The notes under the pieces: generated by a model | Told to the model about the DNA's origin: nothing | The model's input: only the letters and a program-made list of their open reading frames with translations | Database searches by the model: none | Program-made: the position numbers and the translations under genes | NCBI GenBank assembly: GCA_001799225.1 | Contig: MGTA01000256.1 | Coordinates: 1 to 5,642, forward strand | Length of the DNA stretch: 5,642 nucleotides | Direction: 5' to 3' | Source of the DNA: Deltaproteobacteria bacterium RIFOXYD12_FULL_50_9 | GTDB taxonomy: Bacteria; Desulfobacterota; Desulfobulbia; Desulfobulbales; CALZHT01 | Shown here: positions 1-5,642 of the stretch, in pieces | Numbering within the stretch: the first letter of the stretch is position 1 | How the letters are laid out: each line of letters starts with the position of its first letter

Positions 1-2864
1 ATCTGAGCCTTGATAAATTGAATAATCAGAATAGCGTTCTTGGTTGAAAGTCCTACGGTGGTGAGCAAGCCGATCTGAAGATAGATATCGTTGGGCAGAA
101 ACCGCAGCGTCACTGCGGTCACCGCTCCAACCAGCCCCAGCGGCAGCATCAACAGGTTAACGAAGGGGATCGTCCAGCTCTCATACAATGCCGCCACCGA
201 GAGAAACACCACCAGGAGCGAGATTATATACAGAGCCGGCGCCTGGGCACCGGCCTTCCGCTCCTCGTAGGAGAGCCCGGTCCACTCGTAACCGATTCCC
301 GACGGCAACTGGGCAACTATCTTCTCCATTTCTGCCATCGCCTCACCGGTGCTCACGCCACGACCAGCCTGCCCCATAATCTCTATTGACGGGATACCGT
401 TATAACGCTCCAGTCGGGGCGAACCGTACTGCCAGCGCGCAGTGGAAAAGGCCGAAAACGGCACCATATCGCCGGTTCTATTCCGGACATACCAGCTATT
501 GATATCCTCCGGTAACATCCGGTACTGCGCAGCAGCCTGGAGATAGACCTTTTTGACCCGGCCGTTTTCAATGAAATCATTGACATAAGAACTACCCCAG
601 GCAGTGGCCAGCACGTTGTTGATATCAGTAACTGAGACCCCCAGAGCGCCGGCCCGGACATCATCAATATCCAGTTTAAACTGAGGGGTGTCATCCTGAC
701 CATTGGGGCGAACCGCCATCAGCTTCGGGTTTTTCATGGCCATTCCCAGCAACTGGTTGCGCGCCTCCATCAGCTTCTCGTGCCCGATGCCGCCACGGTC
801 CTGCAGCATGAGGTCAAAACCGTTGGCCTGCCCCAACTCCACCACCGCCGGCGGCGAAAAGGCAAATGCCATACCATCCCTGATTCTGGATAAGGCGCCC
901 ATGGCCCGGCCGGCAATAGCCGGCGCCTTCAAATCAGGGGTCTGCCGAAGTTTCCAGTCCTTGAGCTTGACAAAGGCCATCCCCATATTCTGACCCCGAC
1001 CGGCGAAACTGAATCCGGAAATCGCGATAATCGCCTCGACTGTTTTTTGTTCCCGCTCCAGAAAATGCTGTTCCAGCTGTTCGATGACCTTCACGGTGCG
1101 CTCCTGGGTGGCCCCGGCCGGCAGCTGGATCAGGCAGCCAATGAACCCCTGATCCTCATCCGGCAGGAAGGCCGTGGGCAGCCGCAGAAAGAGGAACACC
1201 ATTCCCGCAACTATGGCGCCATACACGATCAGATAGCGCACCGGCTTGTTAAACGACCGGCCGACAACACCTTCATACTGTGCCCGGCGTCGGTCAAACC
1301 AGGCATTGAAACGGACGAAGAACCAACGGAACCAGCCGGATTCTCCGGCGCTATGCCCCTTGGCCACCGGTTTAAGCAGAGTGGCGCAGAGAGCCGGGGT
1401 CAGAGTCATGGCCAGGAGAACCGAAAGGATCATGGCGGAAATGATGGTAATTGAGAACTGCCGATAGATGACGCCGGTGGAGCCGCCAAAAAACGCCATG
1501 GGCAGAAAGACTGCCACCAGCACGGTAGCAATGCCCCAAAGCGCGCTGGTGATCTGGCCCATGGACTTAATGGTCGCCTCCCTGGGAGAGAGCCCTTCCT
1601 CACTCATGACCCGTTCGACATTCTCGACCACGACGATGGCGTCGTCAACCAGCAGGCCGATGACGATAACCAGGGCAAACATGGTAAGGGTGTTGATGGA
1701 GAAACCGCTGACCGACAGTACACCGAAGGTGCCGAGCAACACCACCGGCACGGCTATGGTGGGAATCAGGGTCGCCCGAATATTCTGCAGGAATATAAAC
1801 ATTATGATGAAAACCAGGCAGACCGCCTCGACCAGGGTTACGACCACCTCTTCGATCGATATCTTGACAAACGGCGTGGTATCGAAGGGATAGACCACCT
1901 TCATCCCGGCGGGGAAGAACCCGGACAACTCCGCCATTTTTGCTTTGACTCTGGTGGCGGTATCCAGTGCGTTGGCGCCGGCTGCCAGCCGGATTGCCAT
2001 ACCGCCCACCGGTTTCCCATTGAATCGGCTCTGTAAGTCATAGTTCTCGGTGCCGATTTTACACTCGGCCACATCCTTGAGCCGCACGGTGGAGCCGTCG
2101 CTGTTGGTTTTCAGGATGATGGCATCAAACTGCTCGACCGTCTGCAACAGGGTTCGGGCCGTGATGGTTGCATTCAATTGCTGTCCCGGAATGGCCGGGG
2201 TACCGCCGAACTGCCCGGCCGATACCTGGGCGTTCTGGGCCTGCACCGCAGAAATCACATCATTGACGGTCAGACTGTAGTTGTTCAATCTGGACGGGTT
2301 CAGCCAGATTCGCATGGCATTCTGGGTACCGAACACCAGCAGTTCGCCAACCCCTTCCACCCTGCTGACGATATCCTGGATGTTCGATACGGCGTAATCG
2401 GTAAGGGCTGGGCGGCTCATGGAGCCGTCTTCCGACACGAGTCCGACAATCATCAGGAAGTTTCGAGTGGATTTGACCACGGAAATCCCGGCCCGCTGGA
2501 CGATCTGGGGCAGGAGCGGCGTGGCCAGCTGCAGCTTGTTCTGCACCTGCACCTGGGCGACATTAGGGTCAGTGCCGGCCTTAAAGGTCAGGTTGATGGC
2601 CACGGCTCCGGCTGAGTCACTGGTGGAGGACATATAGATAAGATTGTCGAGTCCGTTCAGTTTCTGTTCGATGACCTGGGTGACCGTATCCTGCACGGTC
2701 TGGGCCGAGGCCCCCGGATACATGGCGTTAATGGTGATCTGGGGCGGGGCAATCGGCGGATACTGGGAGACCGGCAATGTCTTGATGGCCAGAAGACCTG
2801 CCAGCATGACCATAATGGCGATCACCCAGGCAAAGATCGGGCGATTGATAAAAAATCGAGGCAT
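1..2864 (-). CDS. acrB: AcrB/MexB-type RND (HAE1) multidrug efflux pump, 3' end beyond window
   Basis: Inner-membrane proton/drug antiporter that takes amphiphilic compounds from the periplasm and outer membrane leaflet and passes them to an outer-membrane channel, working as a trimer with the adaptor encoded just upstream. I translated 954 residues; E. coli AcrB has 1049, so TM11-12 and the C-terminus are cut off by the window edge. Seen: N-terminus MPRFFINRPIFAWV with TM1 (about 10-30); porter domain to about 335; TM2-6 (about 340-496); TM7 (about 543-561); second porter/docking half; TM8-10 (about 876-946). The proton-relay pair Asp407-Asp408 sits in GLLVDDAIVVVENVER in TM4, at AcrB numbering, and its partner Lys942 in GLSTKNAIL equals AcrB Lys940. 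The switch loop GFSFAGRGQN (617-626) is intact. Hydrophobic-trap residues Phe136, Phe178, Phe618, Phe620 and Phe631 are kept, but the AcrB Phe610 position is Ile613. Start: ATG with AAGGAG 7 nt upstream; the adaptor stop lies 12 nt before it, so the two genes are co-transcribed. Confidence 0.97.
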   Translation of the reverse strand, partial: MPRFFINRPIFAWVIAIMVMLAGLLAIKTLPVSQYPPIAPPQITINAMYPGASAQTVQDTVTQVIEQKLNGLDNLIYMSSTSDSAGAVAINLTFKAGTDPNVAQVQVQNKLQLATPLLPQIVQRAGISVVKSTRNFLMIVGLVSEDGSMSRPALTDYAVSNIQDIVSRVEGVGELLVFGTQNAMRIWLNPSRLNNYSLTVNDVISAVQAQNAQVSAGQFGGTPAIPGQQLNATITARTLLQTVEQFDAIILKTNSDGSTVRLKDVAECKIGTENYDLQSRFNGKPVGGMAIRLAAGANALDTATRVKAKMAELSGFFPAGMKVVYPFDTTPFVKISIEEVVVTLVEAVCLVFIIMFIFLQNIRATLIPTIAVPVVLLGTFGVLSVSGFSINTLTMFALVIVIGLLVDDAIVVVENVERVMSEEGLSPREATIKSMGQITSALWGIATVLVAVFLPMAFFGGSTGVIYRQFSITIISAMILSVLLAMTLTPALCATLLKPVAKGHSAGESGWFRWFFVRFNAWFDRRRAQYEGVVGRSFNKPVRYLIVYGAIVAGMVFLFLRLPTAFLPDEDQGFIGCLIQLPAGATQERTVKVIEQLEQHFLEREQKTVEAIIAISGFSFAGRGQNMGMAFVKLKDWKLRQTPDLKAPAIAGRAMGALSRIRDGMAFAFSPPAVVELGQANGFDLMLQDRGGIGHEKLMEARNQLLGMAMKNPKLMAVRPNGQDDTPQFKLDIDDVRAGALGVSVTDINNVLATAWGSSYVNDFIENGRVKKVYLQAAAQYRMLPEDINSWYVRNRTGDMVPFSAFSTARWQYGSPRLERYNGIPSIEIMGQAGRGVSTGEAMAEMEKIVAQLPSGIGYEWTGLSYEERKAGAQAPALYIISLLVVFLSVAALYESWTIPFVNLLMLPLGLVGAVTAVTLRFLPNDIYLQIGLLTTVGLSTKNAILIIQFIKAQ

Positions 2865-2871
2865 GGAGGCT

Positions 2872-2877
2872 CTCCTT
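2872..2877 (-). promoter_or_regulatory. Ribosome binding site of the RND pump gene
   Basis: On the minus strand AAGGAG lies 7 nt before the pump ATG, and its first base is the last base of the adaptor's TAA stop codon. This fixes the pump start and suggests coupled translation of adaptor and pump. Confidence 0.85.
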
Positions 2878-4217
2878 TATTTCTTAGCTGTGGCGGATTG
2901 CGGAGGACCGGCGGGAGGAGCTGCCTCGGGTTTGCTGCCGAACGGCACAACCTTGACCGGCGTGCCTGGACGTGCTCTCTGTATCCCTTCGAGAATGATG
3001 CGGTCACCGGCTTTCAGCCCTTCACTCACCAGCCAGTTTTCGCCAATCGTCCGTTCTACCTTAATAACCCGGGGCTCCACCTTCTCTTCAGACCCGACCA
3101 CCATAACCATGGCATTGCCGGCCGGATTGCGGCTAACCCCGCGCTGCGGCACCAGGATAGCCTGCTCGCGGACCCCTTCTTCCAGAATGGTGCGCACGAA
3201 CATCCCCGGCAGCAAAAGATGTTGCGGATTGGAAAAGACCGTCCGCAGGGTCACGGAACCAGTGCTTGGGTCAACAGTCACATCGGAAAATTTCAGAATA
3301 CCGGGGATCGGATAGGCAGTCCCATCCTCCAAGACCAGCTTGACCCGGGCCTGGCCGGCTGCATTTTTGCCGCCCATCCCACCACTGGCCAGATCTATGC
3401 GGTTCAACCGGAGCATCTCGGCGCTGGACTGGGTCACATCAACATAGACTGAGTCAAAGTCCTGGATCGTGGCAAGCGGGGCTGCTTGACTGGCGGTCAC
3501 CAGTGCCCCGGTCGTCACCGTTGACTTGCCGATCCGGCCTGAGATTGGCGCGACTACCTGCGTGTAGGCCAGGTTGATCCGCGCTGTTTCCAGTGCTGCC
3601 TCGGCAGCTTCGATCTCGGCCTCGGCGCTCTTGATCCCGGCCTCGGCGCCCTTGACCGCTGCCCCGGCACCCTCGATCCCCGCCTCGGCTTGCTGCATCG
3701 CGGCCGTGGCATCGTCAGCATCCTGAGTGCTGACCGCATTGATGGGCGCGAGCTCCTTGAATCGCCCCGCTTTCAGACGAAGCGGCACCGCGTTGGATTC
3801 GGCGCGCGCCAAGGCGGCCTTGACGCTGGCATGAGCCGCTTCTGCACCGGCGTGAGCGGCCTTTGCCCTGGCCAGGGCCGCTTTAGCGCTGGCGTAGGCT
3901 GCCTGATACGAGGCTGGGACAATCTGGTAGAGAATTTGCCCCACCTTGACGTCGGACCCTTCAGTGAACAACCTCTCTTGAATTATCCCCCCCACCTGAG
4001 GACGAACTTCAGCGATCAGAAAGGGCGATGTCCGCCCCGACAACTCCCTGGTCAAGGTGACTGGCCCCGGGGTTATGACCACCACGCCAACCTCTGGAGT
4101 TTGCTGGGGCGGCTTTCCGCCAGCAGAGGGTTTTGGACCACAGCCGGGCAGAACAAGAAACCAGACCAGCACTATCCCCAACATGGGGATCAATAAACTT
4201 TTGAACTTTGGCAGCAT
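2877..4217 (-). CDS. acrA: AcrA/MexA-type periplasmic adaptor (membrane fusion) lipoprotein with extended hairpin
   Basis: Adaptor that joins the RND pump to an outer-membrane channel across the periplasm. The 446 residues compare with 383 for MexA and 397 for AcrA. Seen: hydrophobic signal about 8-25 ending LVLPGC, with Cys26 as the probable lipidated residue; N-terminal beta/lipoyl half (about 42-100, RPQVGGIIQERLF); an Ala-rich coiled-coil hairpin (about 102-216); second lipoyl half (APISGRIGKS, TTGALV); beta-barrel (about 250-345, with STGSVTLR and LLPGMFVR); membrane-proximal domain (ENWLVSEGLKAGDR); and a Pro/Ala-rich tail. The channel-docking RLS motif at the hairpin tip is Arg152, Leu156 and Ser163, with the same spacing as AcrA Arg128/Leu132/Ser139. 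Each hairpin arm is longer than in AcrA (by 21 residues) and MexA (by 28). The start is supported by GAGGTG 5 nt upstream and by the signal peptide right after it. It follows tetR by 125 nt and precedes the pump by 12 nt. Confidence 0.96.
   Translation of the reverse strand: MLPKFKSLLIPMLGIVLVWFLVLPGCGPKPSAGGKPPQQTPEVGVVVITPGPVTLTRELSGRTSPFLIAEVRPQVGGIIQERLFTEGSDVKVGQILYQIVPASYQAAYASAKAALARAKAAHAGAEAAHASVKAALARAESNAVPLRLKAGRFKELAPINAVSTQDADDATAAMQQAEAGIEGAGAAVKGAEAGIKSAEAEIEAAEAALETARINLAYTQVVAPISGRIGKSTVTTGALVTASQAAPLATIQDFDSVYVDVTQSSAEMLRLNRIDLASGGMGGKNAAGQARVKLVLEDGTAYPIPGILKFSDVTVDPSTGSVTLRTVFSNPQHLLLPGMFVRTILEEGVREQAILVPQRGVSRNPAGNAMVMVVGSEEKVEPRVIKVERTIGENWLVSEGLKAGDRIILEGIQRARPGTPVKVVPFGSKPEAAPPAGPPQSATAKK
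3588..3692 (-). repeat. Five tandem 21-nt units coding heptads in the adaptor's descending hairpin arm
   Basis: Residues 176-210 read as five consecutive heptads: QAEAGIE, GAGAAVK, GAEAGIK, SAEAEIE, AAEAALE. The DNA repeats as well: the core GCCGAGGC occurs at the same place in four of the five units, and the second has GCCGGGGC. By hand count units 3 and 4 agree at 17 of 21 bases, and units 1 and 3 at 16 of 21. The pattern fits growth of the coiled coil by in-frame duplication of a 21-nt unit, followed by divergence. Confidence 0.8.
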
Positions 4218-4222
4218 ACATA

Positions 4223-4228
4223 CACCTC
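4223..4228 (-). promoter_or_regulatory. Ribosome binding site of the adaptor gene
   Basis: GAGGTG on the minus strand lies 5 nt before the adaptor ATG. A second ATG, 4 nt further upstream, is out of frame and too close to the site to be used well. Confidence 0.7.
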
Positions 4229-4262
4229 AATGGGGTTAAGCAGTTTCTCCCTCAGGGAATCA

Positions 4263-4268
4263 ATAATA
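4263..4268 (-). promoter_or_regulatory. Possible -10 element of an adaptor/pump promoter
   Basis: TATTAT on the minus strand matches the sigma-70 -10 consensus at five of six bases. With a 17-bp spacer the -35 position would be TCCAGG, a poor match. The 17-bp operator-like motif at 4269-4285 exactly fills that spacer. The promoter may therefore be weak, or the genes may depend mainly on transcription from tetR; no terminator is visible between tetR and the adaptor gene. Confidence 0.35.
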
Positions 4269-4285
4269 AATGAACACTCATTCCG
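4269..4285 (-). promoter_or_regulatory. Probable TetR-family operator in front of the adaptor gene
   Basis: The minus-strand sequence CGGAATGAGTGTTCATT matches 16 of 17 bases of the plus-strand motif at the tetR start (4936-4952). It keeps the inner inverted repeat AATGA, 4 nt, TCATT, while the outer right arm has decayed (TATT instead of CCGG). Lying between a candidate -10 and the -35 position, a bound repressor would block RNA polymerase. That the neighbouring TetR protein binds here is inferred from the shared motif. Confidence 0.7.
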
Positions 4286-4342
4286 CCTGGATCTCGCAAC
4301 AGCTCCTCGCGCTTGTCGGCTGGTGTCCGTTCTTTTCCAATT

Positions 4343-4951
4343 TTACTTTTTTATGCCATCCCAGCAGGCCTGGACGGTCTGTTGAATCAAAAAATCATCA
4401 AGTTCGACAAAGCCGAGAATATGGTCACGAGCCACCATCACCAACGGCCCGAAAGCCAAGGAAAAAAGTACTGCCAGCGGGAGATCCTTTACAATCTGCT
4501 GTGCCACCCCCTCTTCAAGAAGCCCGCGGCCCAACCCTCCGCTCTCTTCCTTGCCAAGTATCCGGTCCCGACGAAACTCTGCGCCATAAGGGGAGTTATG
4601 ATACTGCTCCAGGTAACGAAAATCCCGGGGGTTGGCGATAAAATACCGGAGGAGCGCAGTACCGAAATGGAGGAAGCGTTGCCTGAGCGGCTTGTCCGCC
4701 TCATACCCCTTTAGGCTCCAGGCGCAAATTTTCTCATGCAACTCCAGGAACAACTCCTTGATGAGAACGTCCTTATTTTCAAAATAACGGTAGATGGTTC
4801 CCGCCCCGACACCGGCCCGAACAGCGATAGTGGACATGGGCGCGCCATGAAATCCATGCTCGGCAATAAGCTCCAATGCTGCGCGTAGTATCTCTGCACG
4901 TTTTTCTGAATAAACCGTTTTGGGCTCATCCGGCCCGGAATGAATGTTCAT
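4343..4951 (-). CDS. TetR/AcrR-family transcriptional repressor of the efflux operon
   Basis: One-component repressor, probably released from DNA when a drug-like ligand binds the C-terminal pocket, so that pump genes are induced by pump substrates. The 202 residues are normal for the family. The N-terminal TetR helix-turn-helix domain covers about 16-64: RAEILRAALELIAEHGF (helix 1), MSTIAVRAGVGAGTIYRYF (helices 2-4, with the conserved GTIYRYF motif at 51-57) and ENKDVLIKEL. The remaining residues, about 70-202, are helical and variable; I cannot tell the ligand from them. The ATG at 4951 is the only good start: upstream in frame only ATT and ATA precede a TAA stop, and the next Met (39) is inside the DNA-binding domain. 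There is no Shine-Dalgarno sequence, and the likely transcription start falls on the ATG. It lies 125 nt upstream of the adaptor gene in the same direction. Confidence 0.94.
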   Translation of the reverse strand: MNIHSGPDEPKTVYSEKRAEILRAALELIAEHGFHGAPMSTIAVRAGVGAGTIYRYFENKDVLIKELFLELHEKICAWSLKGYEADKPLRQRFLHFGTALLRYFIANPRDFRYLEQYHNSPYGAEFRRDRILGKEESGGLGRGLLEEGVAQQIVKDLPLAVLFSLAFGPLVMVARDHILGFVELDDFLIQQTVQACWDGIKK

Positions 4952-4956
4952 TCCGG
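4935..4956. promoter_or_regulatory. 22-bp palindromic operator overlapping the tetR start codon
   Basis: Perfect 10-bp inverted repeat, left arm CCGGAATGAA and right arm TTCATTCCGG, separated by 2 bp (TG). It covers the predicted tetR transcription start and the first six codons, and begins just downstream of the -10 element. Size and symmetry are typical of TetR-family operators. A second copy of its core lies before the adaptor gene. Autorepression by the tetR product is inferred. Confidence 0.8.
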
Positions 4957-5383
4957 CACGTATAATGTATTACGGCGTTCTTGTCAAAATATTTTCCGGT
5001 CCGAGAAACCCAGGAGAACCAAGGAGAAGTGGTCAAGTTGGTTAACAAGTATGACGTGACACTAGTTGTATTTCTCGACCCGCCATATGTTGAGGTTTCA
5101 CCATATATAACAGCCAGTTCGGCACAGCCAGCATCTCAGGTGGTACTATTCCCACAATTTAATTCCGCGTCAATAAAGGCTACCGCAAGATTATCGGATG
5201 TTTTCGGCCTTTCGGCATGCCTCATGCATATAGTAATTAATGACAGATTAAATAAGCAGATGATTAAGTGCCGACGGGAATGAAAAACTTGTGACGCGCC
5301 TGTCCGGAAGGCCACCCCGAAAAAATCCATGCATTAACCGACGCCGGCAATACCGAAATTTGGTGGCATCACTCTTCTCATTT
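4957..5383. other. Stretch with no recognised gene between tetR and the small lipoprotein gene
   Basis: Apart from the tetR promoter at its left end I see no supported gene here. A plus-strand frame stays open from TTG 4981 to a stop at 5281-5283. AAGGAG at 5021-5026 lies only 2 nt from an in-frame GTG (5029) and 11 nt from a TTG (5038), neither a good spacing. The predicted product (about 82-100 residues) matches no family I know and lacks clear codon bias, and the first start would lie inside the tetR -35 region. The DNA is more AT-rich than the efflux genes. It may hold the upstream control region of the lipoprotein gene, but I could not pick out a convincing promoter for it. Confidence 0.5.
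4959..4987 (-). promoter_or_regulatory. Sigma-70-type promoter of tetR
   Basis: On the minus strand a perfect -35 box TTGACA (4982-4987) is followed, after 17 bp, by TATACG (4959-4964, four of six consensus bases). Transcription would begin near 4951-4952, at the first base of the tetR ATG or next to it. The only other -10-like strings nearby have spacers of 12-14 bp and fit worse. Confidence 0.65.
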
Positions 5384-5390
5384 AAGGAGA
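5384..5390 (+). promoter_or_regulatory. Ribosome binding site of the small lipoprotein gene
   Basis: AAGGAGA, with GGAG ending 5 nt before the ATG. This near-consensus site is a main reason to accept such a short reading frame as a gene. Confidence 0.75.
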
Positions 5391-5394
5391 CCCT

Positions 5395-5541
5395 ATGAAA
5401 ATAACATTGATTTCAGCACTTATCTTAATTTCCCTGCTGTCGGCTTGTATTATAAGACCGCCAGGAGGATGGCGCCACGGAGGAGGAGGTGGTGGTCATG
5501 ATCGTCGTCATTATTCAGACGTTACTGATGCGGGAAGGTAG
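5395..5541 (+). CDS. Small Gly/His/Arg-rich lipoprotein, 48 residues, function unknown
   Basis: A short secreted lipoprotein. The start is well supported: AAGGAGA at 5384-5390 precedes the ATG with good spacing. Residues 1-18 form a lipoprotein signal: Lys2, a hydrophobic core ITLISALILISLL and the lipobox LSAC, with Cys18 as the lipidated residue. The mature part would be only 31 residues: IIRPPGGW, then RH, six glycines (29-34) and HDRRHYSDVTDAGR. It has three His and four Arg, so it is basic and could touch metals, lipopolysaccharide or peptidoglycan, but this is speculation. Ile at +2 does not resemble the Asp inner-membrane retention signal, so outer-membrane sorting is likely if E. coli rules hold. 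It is transcribed divergently from tetR, about 440 bp away, and nothing ties it to the efflux operon. Confidence 0.75.
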   Translation: MKITLISALILISLLSACIIRPPGGWRHGGGGGGHDRRHYSDVTDAGR

Positions 5542-5604
5542 AAAATAGTTAACACTCTTCCGCGCGCGACATGGAAGCAAAACAAACACGGGTACATTAT
5601 GTCC

Positions 5605-5636
5605 ATAAAAGGAGAAAACACAAGGCTGTTTTCTCC
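5605..5636 (-). terminator. Probable intrinsic terminator reading leftward
   Basis: A perfect 10-bp inverted repeat (GGAGAAAACA at 5611-5620, TGTTTTCTCC at 5627-5636) has a 6-nt loop. On the minus strand the stem is followed by TTTTAT, so it could end a leftward gene entering from beyond the right edge. On the plus strand the stem is followed by AAATTC with no T-run, so it fits the upstream lipoprotein gene less well, although it lies 70 nt after that gene's stop. The stem has only four G-C pairs. Confidence 0.45.
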
Positions 5637-5642
5637 AAATTC

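Noticed and set aside
1047..1893. Long plus-strand open frames opposite the pump gene
   Set aside because: They are antisense shadows of the RND coding sequence, whose minus-strand frame matches AcrB/MexB throughout.
4961..4966. TATAAT on the plus strand as a divergent promoter
   Set aside because: No -35-like hexamer lies 16-18 bp upstream on that strand, and the bases are explained by the tetR promoter on the other strand.
4981..5283. Plus-strand reading frame of 100 codons from a TTG start
   Set aside because: Its start overlaps the tetR -35 box, later starts have poorly spaced ribosome sites, and the product has no recognisable domain or codon bias. It is described only as part of the gene-free stretch.
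5277..5284. GGAATGAA, an operator half-site upstream of the lipoprotein gene
   Set aside because: Only one 8-bp half is present, with no opposing TTCATT arm at the right spacing, so chance is the simplest explanation.
5136..5330. Minus-strand reading frame of 64 codons
   Set aside because: No clear family, no convincing ribosome site, and it overlaps the other unsupported frame in an AT-rich stretch.
5571..5642. Two plus-strand frames open to the right edge (ATG 5571 and ATG 5599)
   Set aside because: Neither has a good ribosome site, only 14-24 codons are visible, and both run through the inverted repeat at 5611-5636. They cannot be judged without sequence to the right.

Overview
The window carries most of a tripartite RND multidrug-efflux operon on the minus strand, read from right to left: a TetR/AcrR-type repressor (4951 to 4343), a periplasmic membrane fusion (adaptor) lipoprotein of the AcrA/MexA type (4217 to 2877), and an AcrB/MexB-type inner-membrane RND pump (2864 to beyond base 1). 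About 954 of an expected 1040-1050 pump residues are present; the last two transmembrane helices lie past the left edge. No outer-membrane channel gene is visible, and it could lie further left. The host must be a Gram-negative bacterium, because the system needs a periplasm and an outer membrane. The fairly high GC of the operon and the strong AAGGAG ribosome sites would suit Desulfobacterota or a related proteobacterial group, but that is only a guess.

The genes form one regulatory unit. A near-identical 17-bp motif (CGGAATGA, one variable base, TGTTCATT) occurs twice: across the tetR start codon, inside a 22-bp palindrome, and in the tetR-adaptor gap. The repressor therefore probably controls both its own gene and the pump genes. 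The tetR promoter (TTGACA, 17 bp, TATACG) places the transcription start at or next to the ATG, which suggests a leaderless message.

Right of tetR (4957-5383) there are about 430 bp in which I recognise no gene. A 48-residue Gly/His/Arg-rich lipoprotein follows on the plus strand (5395-5541). Near the right edge a 10-bp inverted repeat has a T-run on its minus-strand side and could end a gene that enters from the right.

I do not see an undescribed system: the core is a well-known pump type. The most distinctive feature is the adaptor's coiled-coil hairpin. Compared with E. coli AcrA and P. aeruginosa MexA, as I recall their sequences, it is longer by exactly three and four heptads, respectively, on each arm. 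The descending arm is encoded by five tandem 21-nt units.
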